Shown in pieces: positions 1 to 5,661 of a stretch of 6,408 bases of DNA. Position numbers and translations under genes: made by a program. The notes under the pieces were generated by a model. The model was given only the letters and a program-made list of their open reading frames with translations, made no database searches and was not told the origin of the DNA. How positions within the stretch are numbered: the stretch's first letter is position 1; each line of letters starts with the position of its first letter. Location of the stretch: contig JAGVFL010000181.1 in NCBI GenBank assembly GCA_020057645.1, positions 1-6,408 on the forward strand. The letters run 5' to 3'. This DNA is from Candidatus Omnitrophota bacterium (lineage in GTDB: Bacteria; Omnitrophota; Gorgyraeia; Gorgyraeales; Gorgyraeaceae).

Positions 1-31
1 GAGCATTTTTTCAAACGATGAAAAAATGCTC
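1..31. repeat. Perfect 12-bp inverted repeat at the window edge
   Basis: GAGCATTTTTTC (1-12) is the exact reverse complement of GAAAAAATGCTC (20-31), with a 7-base spacer. It lies inside the smc reading frame, which stays open through it (SIFSNDEKM). A perfect palindrome on the first base of a contig may be natural coding sequence or an edge artefact of assembly or amplification. Confidence 0.7.
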
Positions 32-1837
32 GCTGTCCCTGACAGCCGCATTCTGGGCAAGGCAGTTGATTTTGTCAATACAAATGATTCCTATAAAAAC
101 CTATTGAGTCATATATTGAAAGATGTATTTATCGTGAAAGACCTTAAAGATGCGAGGGCTCTTCTGGATAGCGCTAAAGGGCCTGCGAGGAGCAGGTTTA
201 TTACGCTTTCCGGCGAAGTGGTTGAGAATGGGTTTATAACAGGAGGGAGTTCTAAAAAAGAAGAGCTGGGCCTGATAAATAGAGACGCCAGGATAAATGA
301 GATTCGTCAAGTGATAATCGAGCTGGAAGGCCGGTCAGGAAAGCTTGAAGAAGAAAAACTCGGAAAAGAAAAAGAAGAAAGGGAATTAAAAACCAGGATT
401 GAATCGCTCGCCGGCGTAATCAGCGAAAAAGACATACTTTTTGCAAACGCCTCCAGCAGCAGGTCTAATATAGAGGAAAACATAAAAGGCGTAGGAGACG
501 AGATATCGCTTGTGAACCTTGAGATAGACGAGGTAAATTCTGAAATCCTGATACTGAGGCAGGAAGAAGATTCTTCTCTCAAGACGCTGGCGCAACTTGA
601 AAACGAAAGCAAGATTAATGAAGAAAGGGCGCGCAACAGCGAGAGGCTCATGACAGAGTGCGCAAAAGAAAAAGAGCAGCTTCTCGTGGAAATCGCAGAG
701 GCAAGGACTGAGTTAAGTTCGCTGGAGAGTAAAAAAGAAGGCCTGTCGAGCACATTGAATATACTGGAACCATCCTTGCGCGACGCGAAAAATAACGTAG
801 AATCCAGAAAGCTTGAAATAGACAGTTCCGTTAAAAAGGTAGAAGAGCTAAGCATAGAGGTAAAAGAACTTGAAAAAAATATAACTATCCTATCGGATGA
901 AAGTTCCGGAAAGAATAAAGAATTGGGCGATGTGGAAGCCGTATATGCCGAGATAGCAGGCAAGGCATCGTCTTATGAAACTAAATTCAGAGAGGCAGAA
1001 GGCCGGATAAATGACATAAGGTCAAGCACGCATTCCGTAGATTTACAGAAGGCAGAGGTGAATTACAGCATAGAAAACCTGACGCAGCGCATAAGAGATA
1101 TTTATAAGGCTGAGCTTGGAGAATTTCAGCTGGACGAAAATTGGCAGGCCGTAGACAAGGAAGGCCTGAAAAATGAAGTGGAAGCAATGCGCAGTCAGTT
1201 GGATTCAATGGGCGCGGTTAATCTAGTTGCCATAGAGGAGAATAAAGAACTTCAGGACAGATTTGTATTTTTAACAACTCAGAGGGATGACTTATTAAAG
1301 GCAAAAGACAGCCTGCTGGAGGCAATCAATAAGATAAATAAAACCACAAAAGAACTTTTTTTAGAAACCTTCAAGAGCATAGAGGTGGAGTTCAGGAATT
1401 TTTTCAAAATGCTTTTTGGAGGAGGAGACGGAGAACTTATACTGCTGGACGATGGCAATGTGCTTGAGTGCGGGATTGAAATAGTTGCCAAGCCGCCCGG
1501 GAAAAGGCTTCAAAACGTATCGCTTCTTTCAGGAGGCGAAAGAGCGCTTACCGCGGTAGCTCTTATATTTGCGATATTCAGGGTAAAACCCAGCCCGTTC
1601 TGCGTCCTGGACGAAATAGACGCCTCTCTGGATGAATCAAACGTTGACAGGTTTTCAAGAAGCCTTGACATGTTTACGAATACGTCCCAATTCATCGTCA
1701 TAACCCACAATAAAAAGACCATTGATAAGTCTGATGTGATGTACGGTATTACCATGCAGCAGTCAGGCGTGTCAAAGGTTGTCTCTGTGAAATTCTCGGA
1801 CGCGAAGAAACAGGAAGCAGTGGAACACGCTAACTAA
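2..1837 (+). CDS. smc: Chromosome segregation protein Smc, C-terminal half (5' partial)
   Basis: Smc is the ABC-type ATPase that organises and helps segregate the bacterial chromosome as a dimer with ScpA/ScpB. The frame is open to the window edge, so the first ATG (26) is internal and the gene enters from the left. About 611 residues are visible, close to what follows mid-hinge in a typical protein of about 1,180 residues. In order: the second half of the hinge (visible residues 1-85, ending in the conserved ITGGS at about 79-83), a long charged coiled coil rich in Glu, Lys and Leu (about 90-400), and the C-terminal head. The head has the ABC signature LSGGE (509-513), Walker B FCVLDE (533-538), the D-loop around SLDE and the H-loop histidine in ITHNK (569). 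The Walker A half lies outside the window. It ends at TAA 1835-1837 and converges on the GGDEF gene. Identification is firm; only the 5' half is missing. Confidence 0.96.
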   Translation, partial: SIFSNDEKMLAVPDSRILGKAVDFVNTNDSYKNLLSHILKDVFIVKDLKDARALLDSAKGPARSRFITLSGEVVENGFITGGSSKKEELGLINRDARINEIRQVIIELEGRSGKLEEEKLGKEKEERELKTRIESLAGVISEKDILFANASSSRSNIEENIKGVGDEISLVNLEIDEVNSEILILRQEEDSSLKTLAQLENESKINEERARNSERLMTECAKEKEQLLVEIAEARTELSSLESKKEGLSSTLNILEPSLRDAKNNVESRKLEIDSSVKKVEELSIEVKELEKNITILSDESSGKNKELGDVEAVYAEIAGKASSYETKFREAEGRINDIRSSTHSVDLQKAEVNYSIENLTQRIRDIYKAELGEFQLDENWQAVDKEGLKNEVEAMRSQLDSMGAVNLVAIEENKELQDRFVFLTTQRDDLLKAKDSLLEAINKINKTTKELFLETFKSIEVEFRNFFKMLFGGGDGELILLDDGNVLECGIEIVAKPPGKRLQNVSLLSGGERALTAVALIFAIFRVKPSPFCVLDEIDASLDESNVDRFSRSLDMFTNTSQFIVITHNKKTIDKSDVMYGITMQQSGVSKVVSVKFSDAKKQEAVEHAN

Positions 1838-1840
1838 AAA

Positions 1841-1920
1841 TGTCATTGCGAGGAGGCTACTGAAAGTGGCCGACGAAGCAATCACGTATTTGAGATTGCT
1901 TCACTTCGTTCGCAATGACA
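1841..1920. repeat. 80-bp dispersed palindromic (REP/MITE-like) element between convergent genes
   Basis: The element has perfect 11-bp terminal inverted repeats, TGTCATTGCGA (1841-1851) and TCGCAATGACA (1910-1920). An inner palindrome, GAAGCAATC (1875-1883) and GATTGCTTC (1894-1902), surrounds a 10-base spacer. The left arm contains a small extra hairpin (GGCTAC/GTGGCC). A half-copy lies at 3453-3497. The motif type TGTCATTGCGAG...GAAGCAATC is, from general knowledge, a recurrent intergenic repeat in many bacterial genomes. There is no transposase and no T-run. The element occupies nearly all of the 95-base gap between the smc and GGDEF stop codons, so it could form an RNA hairpin at the 3' end of both transcripts. 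Confidence 0.85.
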
Positions 1921-1932
1921 CGATGAGTTGGT

Positions 1933-3078
1933 TTAAACGCAGATTCTATTTTTACCGGATCTTTTGGCTTCGTAGAGCGCCTTGTCAGCTTTGGCTATCA
2001 AAGCTTCTTTTGTATCGCCGTCTTCAGGAAAAGATGCCACGCCCATGCTTATGGTTATATTTTTAAGGCCGGGGCTTATTTCAACGGCTTTTCTTATGCG
2101 TTCAGCCAGCACAAGCGCTTCTTCTTTTTTTGTCATAGGAAGGATTATTCCGAATTCTTCCCCGCCATAACGGGCTATAATGTCTATCTTTCTTGAAATG
2201 TCCCTGAATTTTCCGGAGATTTCCCTGAGGATGCTGTCGCCTGCCTGATGTCCATAGGTGTCATTGAAGGCCTTAAAGTTATCTATATCTATCATAAGCA
2301 GAGTAAACCGGGATTTTGCAAAAGAAGACCTTTTTATCTCTTCTCCCAGGAGGTATTGAAAATAGCCGTGATTCCATAAACTTGTAAGAGAATCAGAATT
2401 TGAAAGCACCACGGTCTGTTCATAAAGCCTGGAGTTTTCAATCGCAAGGCCTGCCTGATTCGCAAACATGGTCAGGACTCTGACGGCATCGGTTGTTATA
2501 GGTTTTTTATTGAACCTGTTATCCGCGAGAAGAACGCCTATTACTTTATTTTTCGCCTTTAACGGCACTGTTACGAATTCATCCAGATCCATGATCATCG
2601 AAAATTCATTCCGCGCCTTCTGTTTTGCCTCAGCGGTATTTATTATAAAAGGCATGCCTTCCATGACAGTGAGAGCGATTAATCCGGAATCTTCCCTGAT
2701 AGGGATCTTCATTGATTTTATTACCTGGTTGAGCTTGGATTTTTTAAGATGGTCGAACTGAGTCTCTGCGCCTATCAACTCTTCAAGCCCGATCTTATTT
2801 TTCTCTATATGAGCCCAGATTTTAGAGGCATCTTCCGCGCTGTCAGGGCCTATGCCCATCTTGCCTTCCAGACGGTTTTCTTTTTCATTTACAAGGAAAA
2901 GCATAGACCTGTTAAAACTCAGGCCTGTATGGGAGGTAGCGGCAGTAAGTATTACATAGAGGATCTCTTCCAGATTAAGGGTAGTGCGCATGGCGTTACC
3001 GATATCGTAAAACATCTCCAGTTCATCCCTCACCTTGCATAGTTCTTCCTGATAATTTTTATCTTCTATATTAGCCAT
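1933..3078 (-). CDS. GAF-GGDEF diguanylate cyclase
   Basis: This is a predicted cytoplasmic diguanylate cyclase, making cyclic di-GMP from two GTP. The 381-residue product has no signal peptide or membrane segment. A GAF-like sensor domain covers about residues 20-218, with the typical TVPLKAKNKVIGVLLADN strand near 170-187 and a helix leading to the catalytic domain. The GGDEF domain (about 225-381) opens with DSLTSLWN. It carries the metal-binding DID (264-266), FND (271-273), the active-site loop GGEEF (305-309) and the inhibitory-site motif RKID (RxxD, 296-299), so it should be active and feedback-inhibited. The GAF ligand cannot be read from sequence. ATG 3078 is preceded by no Shine-Dalgarno sequence but by a promoter whose -10 box ends only 6 bases upstream, which supports this start on a leaderless mRNA. 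It is transcribed divergently from the riboflavin operon and convergently to smc. Confidence 0.93.
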   Translation of the reverse strand: MANIEDKNYQEELCKVRDELEMFYDIGNAMRTTLNLEEILYVILTAATSHTGLSFNRSMLFLVNEKENRLEGKMGIGPDSAEDASKIWAHIEKNKIGLEELIGAETQFDHLKKSKLNQVIKSMKIPIREDSGLIALTVMEGMPFIINTAEAKQKARNEFSMIMDLDEFVTVPLKAKNKVIGVLLADNRFNKKPITTDAVRVLTMFANQAGLAIENSRLYEQTVVLSNSDSLTSLWNHGYFQYLLGEEIKRSSFAKSRFTLLMIDIDNFKAFNDTYGHQAGDSILREISGKFRDISRKIDIIARYGGEEFGIILPMTKKEEALVLAERIRKAVEISPGLKNITISMGVASFPEDGDTKEALIAKADKALYEAKRSGKNRICV

Positions 3079-3084
3079 GTTTTA

Positions 3085-3112
3085 ATTATACCACACGCGC
3101 TTAATTATGCAA
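3085..3112 (-). promoter_or_regulatory. Promoter of the GAF-GGDEF gene, likely leaderless
   Basis: On the minus strand a -35 box TTGCAT (3112-3107) and a perfect -10 box TATAAT (3090-3085) are 16 bases apart. Only 6 bases (TAAAAC) separate the -10 box from the ATG at 3078. The usual start point, about 7 bases after the -10 box, therefore falls on the A of the start codon. Confidence 0.7.
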
Positions 3113-3204
3113 CTTATACCCTTTTCAATAAAATAAGGCGACACTTTTGACAATGTCAGTTTTGTCGCCTTCGCAATATAAGTTGACAAAAACGTATAAG
3201 TTGA
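3110..3204. repeat. Three copies of TATAAGTTG in the divergent promoter region
   Basis: TATAAGTTG occurs at 3177-3185 (+), 3195-3203 (+) and 3118-3110 (-). The two plus copies extend to TATAAGTTGA and are 18 bases apart start to start. The first plus copy runs into the riboflavin -35 box, the second abuts its -10 box, and the minus copy runs into the GGDEF -35 box. This could be an operator for a regulator shared by both promoters, or AT-rich coincidence. Confidence 0.45.
3135..3171. repeat. Hairpin repeat with TGACAATGTCA core upstream of the riboflavin promoter
   Basis: Arms AAGGCGACA (3135-3143) and TGTCGCCTT (3163-3171) are exact reverse complements. They are centred on base 3153, the same centre as the inner palindrome TGACAATGTCA (3148-3158). 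The inner core, with the following G, recurs at 4717-4728 inside another long palindrome. No T-run follows on either strand, so it is not an obvious terminator. It sits between the two divergent promoters and just upstream of the riboflavin -35 box. Confidence 0.75.
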
Positions 3205-3210
3205 TATAAT
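3183..3210 (+). promoter_or_regulatory. Sigma-70-type promoter of the riboflavin operon
   Basis: A perfect -35 box TTGACA (3183-3188) and a perfect -10 box TATAAT (3205-3210) are separated by 16 bases. The expected transcript start is near 3217, immediately before the first paired base of the FMN aptamer, which fits a riboswitch leader. Confidence 0.85.
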
Positions 3211-3217
3211 ACCTTCA

Positions 3218-3338
3218 ATCTTCGGGAGAGGGTGAAATTCCCCACCGGCGGTGTAGTCCGCGAGTCCGCCAAAGTTCTATGGTGGACAGATCCGGCGCAA
3301 TTCCGGAACCGATTGTGAAAGGCTAGATGGTAGAAGAC
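3218..3338 (+). promoter_or_regulatory. FMN riboswitch (RFN element) aptamer
   Basis: The conserved RFN blocks are present in order: CTTCGGG (3220-3226), GGGTGAAATTCCCC, ACCGGCGGTG, AGTCCGCGAG, ATCCGG...CCGGA, and the closing GATGGTAGAAG. P1 pairs TCTTC (3219-3223) with GAAGA (3333-3337). FMN binding should stabilise P1 and switch off the downstream riboflavin genes, matching ribBA-ribH. The last stem (about 3309-3326) reads CCGATTGTGAAAGGCTAG, which departs from the usual CCGAC...GTCTGG form and pairs poorly as written. This may be lineage variation or weaker ligand affinity. Confidence 0.95.
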
Positions 3339-3342
3339 GAAG

Positions 3343-3392
3343 TCCTGCGAAGCTCATACCAGTGAGCGAGAATACTAAAGAGCGAAGCAGGA
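3343..3392 (+). promoter_or_regulatory. Stem-loop in the riboswitch expression platform
   Basis: TCCTGC (3343-3348) pairs with GCAGGA (3387-3392). Inside is a smaller hairpin, GCTCA (3352-3356) with TGAGC (3363-3367). The structure lies between the aptamer and the terminator and would bring the two together. It does not overlap the terminator arms, so its role in switching is unclear. Confidence 0.45.
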
Positions 3393-3410
3393 TAGAAAGA
3401 GTTAACATTT

Positions 3411-3447
3411 ATTGCCCGAAGAGTGTTTTTCGGGCAATTGTTTTTTT
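3411..3447 (+). terminator. Riboswitch-controlled intrinsic terminator
   Basis: ATTGCCCGAA (3411-3420) pairs with TTCGGGCAAT (3429-3438), giving a 10-bp stem with an 8-base loop. A T-rich tail ending in seven Ts follows (3441-3447). CCCGAAGA (3415-3422), which is the 5' arm, can instead pair perfectly over 8 bases with TCTTCGGG (3219-3226) in the aptamer P1 strand. The inferred model is that P1 forms when FMN is bound and frees the terminator arm, stopping transcription; without FMN the long-range pair acts as antiterminator. Confidence 0.88.
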
Positions 3448-3452
3448 AAGAA

Positions 3453-3497
3453 GATTGCTTCGCCCGCCACAGAAACAATGGCGGGCTCGCAATGACA
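3453..3497. repeat. Half-copy of the palindromic repeat in the ribBA leader
   Basis: GATTGCTTCG (3453-3462) at one end and TCGCAATGACA (3487-3497) at the other match one arm of the 1841-1920 element. Between them is an 8-bp stem, GCCCGCCA (3462-3469) with TGGCGGGC (3479-3486). It lies after the riboswitch terminator and ends two bases before the ribBA ribosome binding site (AGAAGGT, 3500-3506), so every full-length transcript carries this hairpin just ahead of translation initiation. Confidence 0.85.
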
Positions 3498-3511
3498 TTA
3501 GAAGGTAAAAT

Positions 3512-4711
3512 ATGAAATTCAACACAATACCTGAAATTATTAAGGATCTTAGAAAAGGCAGGATGGTTATTGTTGTGGATGACGAAGACCGCGAAAATGA
3601 AGGCGATCTTGTTATCCCTGCCAGCTTTGCCGCGCCATCCGTAATTAATTTCATAATAAAACATGCCAGGGGCCTTGTGTGCATGCCGATGGAAGGCGAA
3701 AGGCTTGATGAGCTTGGCCTGCATCCGATGTTTGAAGATAATCAAGATACGTTTAAGACCGCATGGGCTATTTCCGTAGACGCTAAGAAAGGTACGACTA
3801 CCGGCATATCTGCCCACGACCGCTCAGCCACCATAAAGACCCTTATAAATCCCAGGACAAAACCGGATGATCTCGCCAGGCCCGGACACGTATTTCCTCT
3901 GCGGGCAAAATCCGGCGGGGTTTTGACCAGGGCAGGCCACACAGAAGCGTGCGTTGACCTAATGAAATTGTCAGGGCTTTATCCGGCAGGGGTTATCTGC
4001 GAAATTATAAATGACGACGGCACAATGGCAAGGCAGAAAGATTTGGAAAAATTTTCAAAAAGGCATAAACTTAAAATATGTACAATTGCGGATTTAATTA
4101 ATTACAGGCTAAAGTCAGAAAAGCTTGTAACCTGCGTTACCTCCAGCCAGATTCCTACGGATTACGGGATATTCAAATTATACCTTTATGAATCAAGTAT
4201 CGATAAATATCAGCACATGGCTTTGGTAAAAGGCGATATCAAAGGCAAAAAAGACGTTTTAGTGCGCGTGCATTCAGAATGCCTTACAGGAGATATATTT
4301 GGTTCCAGAAGGTGCGATTGCGGGGAACAGCTTCATAAAAGTTTGAAACTTATAGGTGAGAGACACAGGGGCGTTCTTTTATACATGAGGCAGGAAGGGC
4401 GCGGTATAGGGCTGGTTAATAAGATAAAGGCGTATGCATTGCAGGATAAAGGCCTTGATACAGTGGAGGCAAATGAACAGCTTGGCTTCAAGCCGGACTT
4501 AAGGGATTACGGCATAGGCGCGCAAATACTCGCGGACCTGGGATTGAAGAAAATCCAGCTTATTACAAATAATCCGCGTAAGATAGTGGGCTTGTCAGGT
4601 TATGGGCTCGAGGTGGTAAAAAGGATTTCCATGGAGGTGCAGCCTAATAGCGCTAACGTGAGATATCTGGAAACCAAAAAGGAAAAATTAGGCCATCTTA
4701 TCCAAAGTTGA
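3512..4711 (+). CDS. ribBA: Bifunctional 3,4-dihydroxy-2-butanone-4-phosphate synthase / GTP cyclohydrolase II
   Basis: This fusion enzyme starts both branches of riboflavin synthesis. The N-terminal domain (about residues 1-200) turns ribulose 5-phosphate into 3,4-dihydroxy-2-butanone 4-phosphate; the C-terminal domain (about 205-399) opens GTP. The first has the acidic metal-binding loop [10 protein letters not shown] (23-32), [17 protein letters not shown] and RAGHTEA (140-146). The second has the zinc cysteines C257, C268 and C270 in [16 protein letters not shown], then RQEGRGIGL (293-301) and YGIGAQIL (333-340). All key residues seen suggest both activities are intact, and 399 residues is normal for the fusion. 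ATG 3512 follows AGAAGGT at 3500-3506. It is the first gene after the FMN riboswitch and terminator, hence FMN-repressed. Its TGA stop (4709-4711) lies inside a long palindrome. Confidence 0.97.
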   Translation: MKFNTIPEIIKDLRKGRMVIVVDDEDRENEGDLVIPASFAAPSVINFIIKHARGLVCMPMEGERLDELGLHPMFEDNQDTFKTAWAISVDAKKGTTTGISAHDRSATIKTLINPRTKPDDLARPGHVFPLRAKSGGVLTRAGHTEACVDLMKLSGLYPAGVICEIINDDGTMARQKDLEKFSKRHKLKICTIADLINYRLKSEKLVTCVTSSQIPTDYGIFKLYLYESSIDKYQHMALVKGDIKGKKDVLVRVHSECLTGDIFGSRRCDCGEQLHKSLKLIGERHRGVLLYMRQEGRGIGLVNKIKAYALQDKGLDTVEANEQLGFKPDLRDYGIGAQILADLGLKKIQLITNNPRKIVGLSGYGLEVVKRISMEVQPNSANVRYLETKKEKLGHLIQS

Positions 4712-4741
4712 CACTGTGACAATGTCAGAGTGTCAACTTTG
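4703..4741. repeat. 39-bp near-perfect palindrome spanning the ribBA stop codon
   Basis: CAAAGTTGACACT (4703-4715) and AGTGTCAACTTTG (4729-4741) are exact reverse complements. They flank the palindromic core TGACAATGTCA (4717-4727), and the only unpaired positions are G4716/G4728 and the central A4722. The core plus flanking GACACT...GTGTC resembles the element at 3135-3171. No T-run follows, so it is not a classical terminator. In the mRNA the hairpin would hold the ribBA stop codon and end 13 bases before the ribH Shine-Dalgarno AAAGGAGG (4755-4762). Confidence 0.85.
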
Positions 4742-4766
4742 TAAAAATTAAACAAAGGAGGGTAGC

Positions 4767-5231
4767 ATGTACAAAGTAATTCAGGGCGAACTTGTTGCAA
4801 AAGGCAGGAAATTCGGCATCATAGCATCCAGGTTTAATGATTTTATTACCAACAGGCTCCTGGAAGGATGCGTTGATGAACTTACGAGGCATGGCGCAAA
4901 GGATAGCGATATAGAGGTTGTCTGGGCCCCGGGCGCGTTTGAGATACCTGTTCTCGCAAGCCGCATGGCGAAGAGCAAGAAATACGACTCAGTCATATGC
5001 CTGGGCACCATAATAAAAGGGGCGACGCCTCATTCTGATTATATCGCGAGCGAGGCATCAAAAGGCATTGCGAATGTTTCTTTGAATACAGGCGTGCCGG
5101 TTATATTCGGAATTATCACGGCTGATTCAATAGAGCAGGCAATAGAAAGGGCAGGCACAAAACAGGGCAACAAAGGCCGAGACGCAGCCCGTTCAGCTAT
5201 TGAGATGGCGAACCTGATAGCGGAGCTTTAA
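4767..5231 (+). CDS. ribH: 6,7-dimethyl-8-ribityllumazine synthase
   Basis: RibH condenses 5-amino-6-ribitylamino-uracil with the dihydroxybutanone phosphate supplied by RibBA, the next-to-last step of riboflavin synthesis. The 154-residue length is typical of this family, whose members often assemble into 60-subunit shells. Visible signatures are the N-terminal FNDFIT substrate loop (23-28), PGAFEIP (55-61), [10 protein letters not shown] (83-92) with the catalytic histidine at 89, and [16 protein letters not shown] (122-137). Lys84 replaces the more common Arg in the I-R-G motif, and Ser90 the more common aromatic; both look like tolerated variation. ATG 4767 is chosen because a near-perfect Shine-Dalgarno AAAGGAGG ends 4 bases before it. 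It follows ribBA by 55 bases, most of them a palindrome, and is followed by nusB after one base. Confidence 0.97.
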   Translation: MYKVIQGELVAKGRKFGIIASRFNDFITNRLLEGCVDELTRHGAKDSDIEVVWAPGAFEIPVLASRMAKSKKYDSVICLGTIIKGATPHSDYIASEASKGIANVSLNTGVPVIFGIITADSIEQAIERAGTKQGNKGRDAARSAIEMANLIAEL

Positions 5232-5232
5232 T

Positions 5233-5661
5233 ATGCGTAAACGCACTTTTGCAAGAGAATGCGCTTTAAAAATTCTTTACAGGATAGAGATTTCCAAGGA
5301 ATCTATAGATGCCAGTTTCTTGGATTTCTGGTCAAAGACAGCCGAGTCAATAGATAAAGAGTCGCATGATTTTGCCGAGACTTTAGTAAAAGGCACGCGC
5401 GGCAATCTCGCGGCCATAGACGAGATTATTTCAAAATATGCGGATAACTGGAACATATCCAGGATGGCTGTCATAGATAGAAACGTAATGCGCATGTCCG
5501 TATACGAGATGCTTTATAGAAGCGATATACCGCCGAATGTCTCCATAAACGAGGCGATAGAGCTCGCTAAAAAATACGGGGACGTGGATTCCGGAAAATT
5601 TGTCAATGGGATACTTGATAAAATAAAAAAAGTCGAATTGAAGGATAAATGCAAAAAGTAG
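5233..5661 (+). CDS. nusB: Transcription antitermination protein NusB
   Basis: NusB binds the boxA RNA of rRNA leaders with ribosomal protein S10 (NusE) and helps prevent premature termination of rRNA transcription. The 142-residue basic, all-helical protein matches the family along its length: RTFARECALKILYRIE at the start, a middle FAETLVKGTRGN, then the conserved core NWNISRMAVIDRNVMRMSVYE and INEAIELAKKYG with the closing FVNGILDKI. Its ATG lies one base after the ribH TAA, with GGAG (5222-5225) inside the ribH end as a probable ribosome binding site, so translation is likely coupled. The ribH-nusB pair is a widespread arrangement. Through the leader, nusB here would be under FMN control unless there is an internal promoter, and I see none with good boxes. 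Its last 13 bases overlap the PHP gene. Confidence 0.95.
   Translation: MRKRTFARECALKILYRIEISKESIDASFLDFWSKTAESIDKESHDFAETLVKGTRGNLAAIDEIISKYADNWNISRMAVIDRNVMRMSVYEMLYRSDIPPNVSINEAIELAKKYGDVDSGKFVNGILDKIKKVELKDKCKK

Noticed and set aside
307..963. 218-codon minus-strand frame rich in Ser and Phe
   Set aside because: It is the antisense of the Glu/Lys-rich Smc coiled coil, which commonly gives long Ser/Phe/Leu frames.
1841..1920. CRISPR repeat or insertion sequence
   Set aside because: There is one full copy only, with no regular spacers, no transposase and no target duplication visible; it fits a short dispersed palindrome.
1866..2066. 66-codon plus-strand frame starting in the palindromic repeat
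   Set aside because: It begins inside the repeat and then runs antisense to the GGDEF domain coding region; no ribosome binding site or family resemblance.
3446..3817. Minus-strand frames overlapping the ribBA start and leader
   Set aside because: They lie opposite conserved ribBA codons and the leader repeat and have no recognisable domains.
4703..4741. Intrinsic terminator after ribBA
   Set aside because: The hairpin is strong but is followed by TAAAAATTA with no T-run, and ribH follows closely in the same operon.
4708..4745. Promoter for ribH using TTGACA at 4708
   Set aside because: The hexamer is part of the palindrome arm and no -10-like box occurs 15-19 bases downstream.
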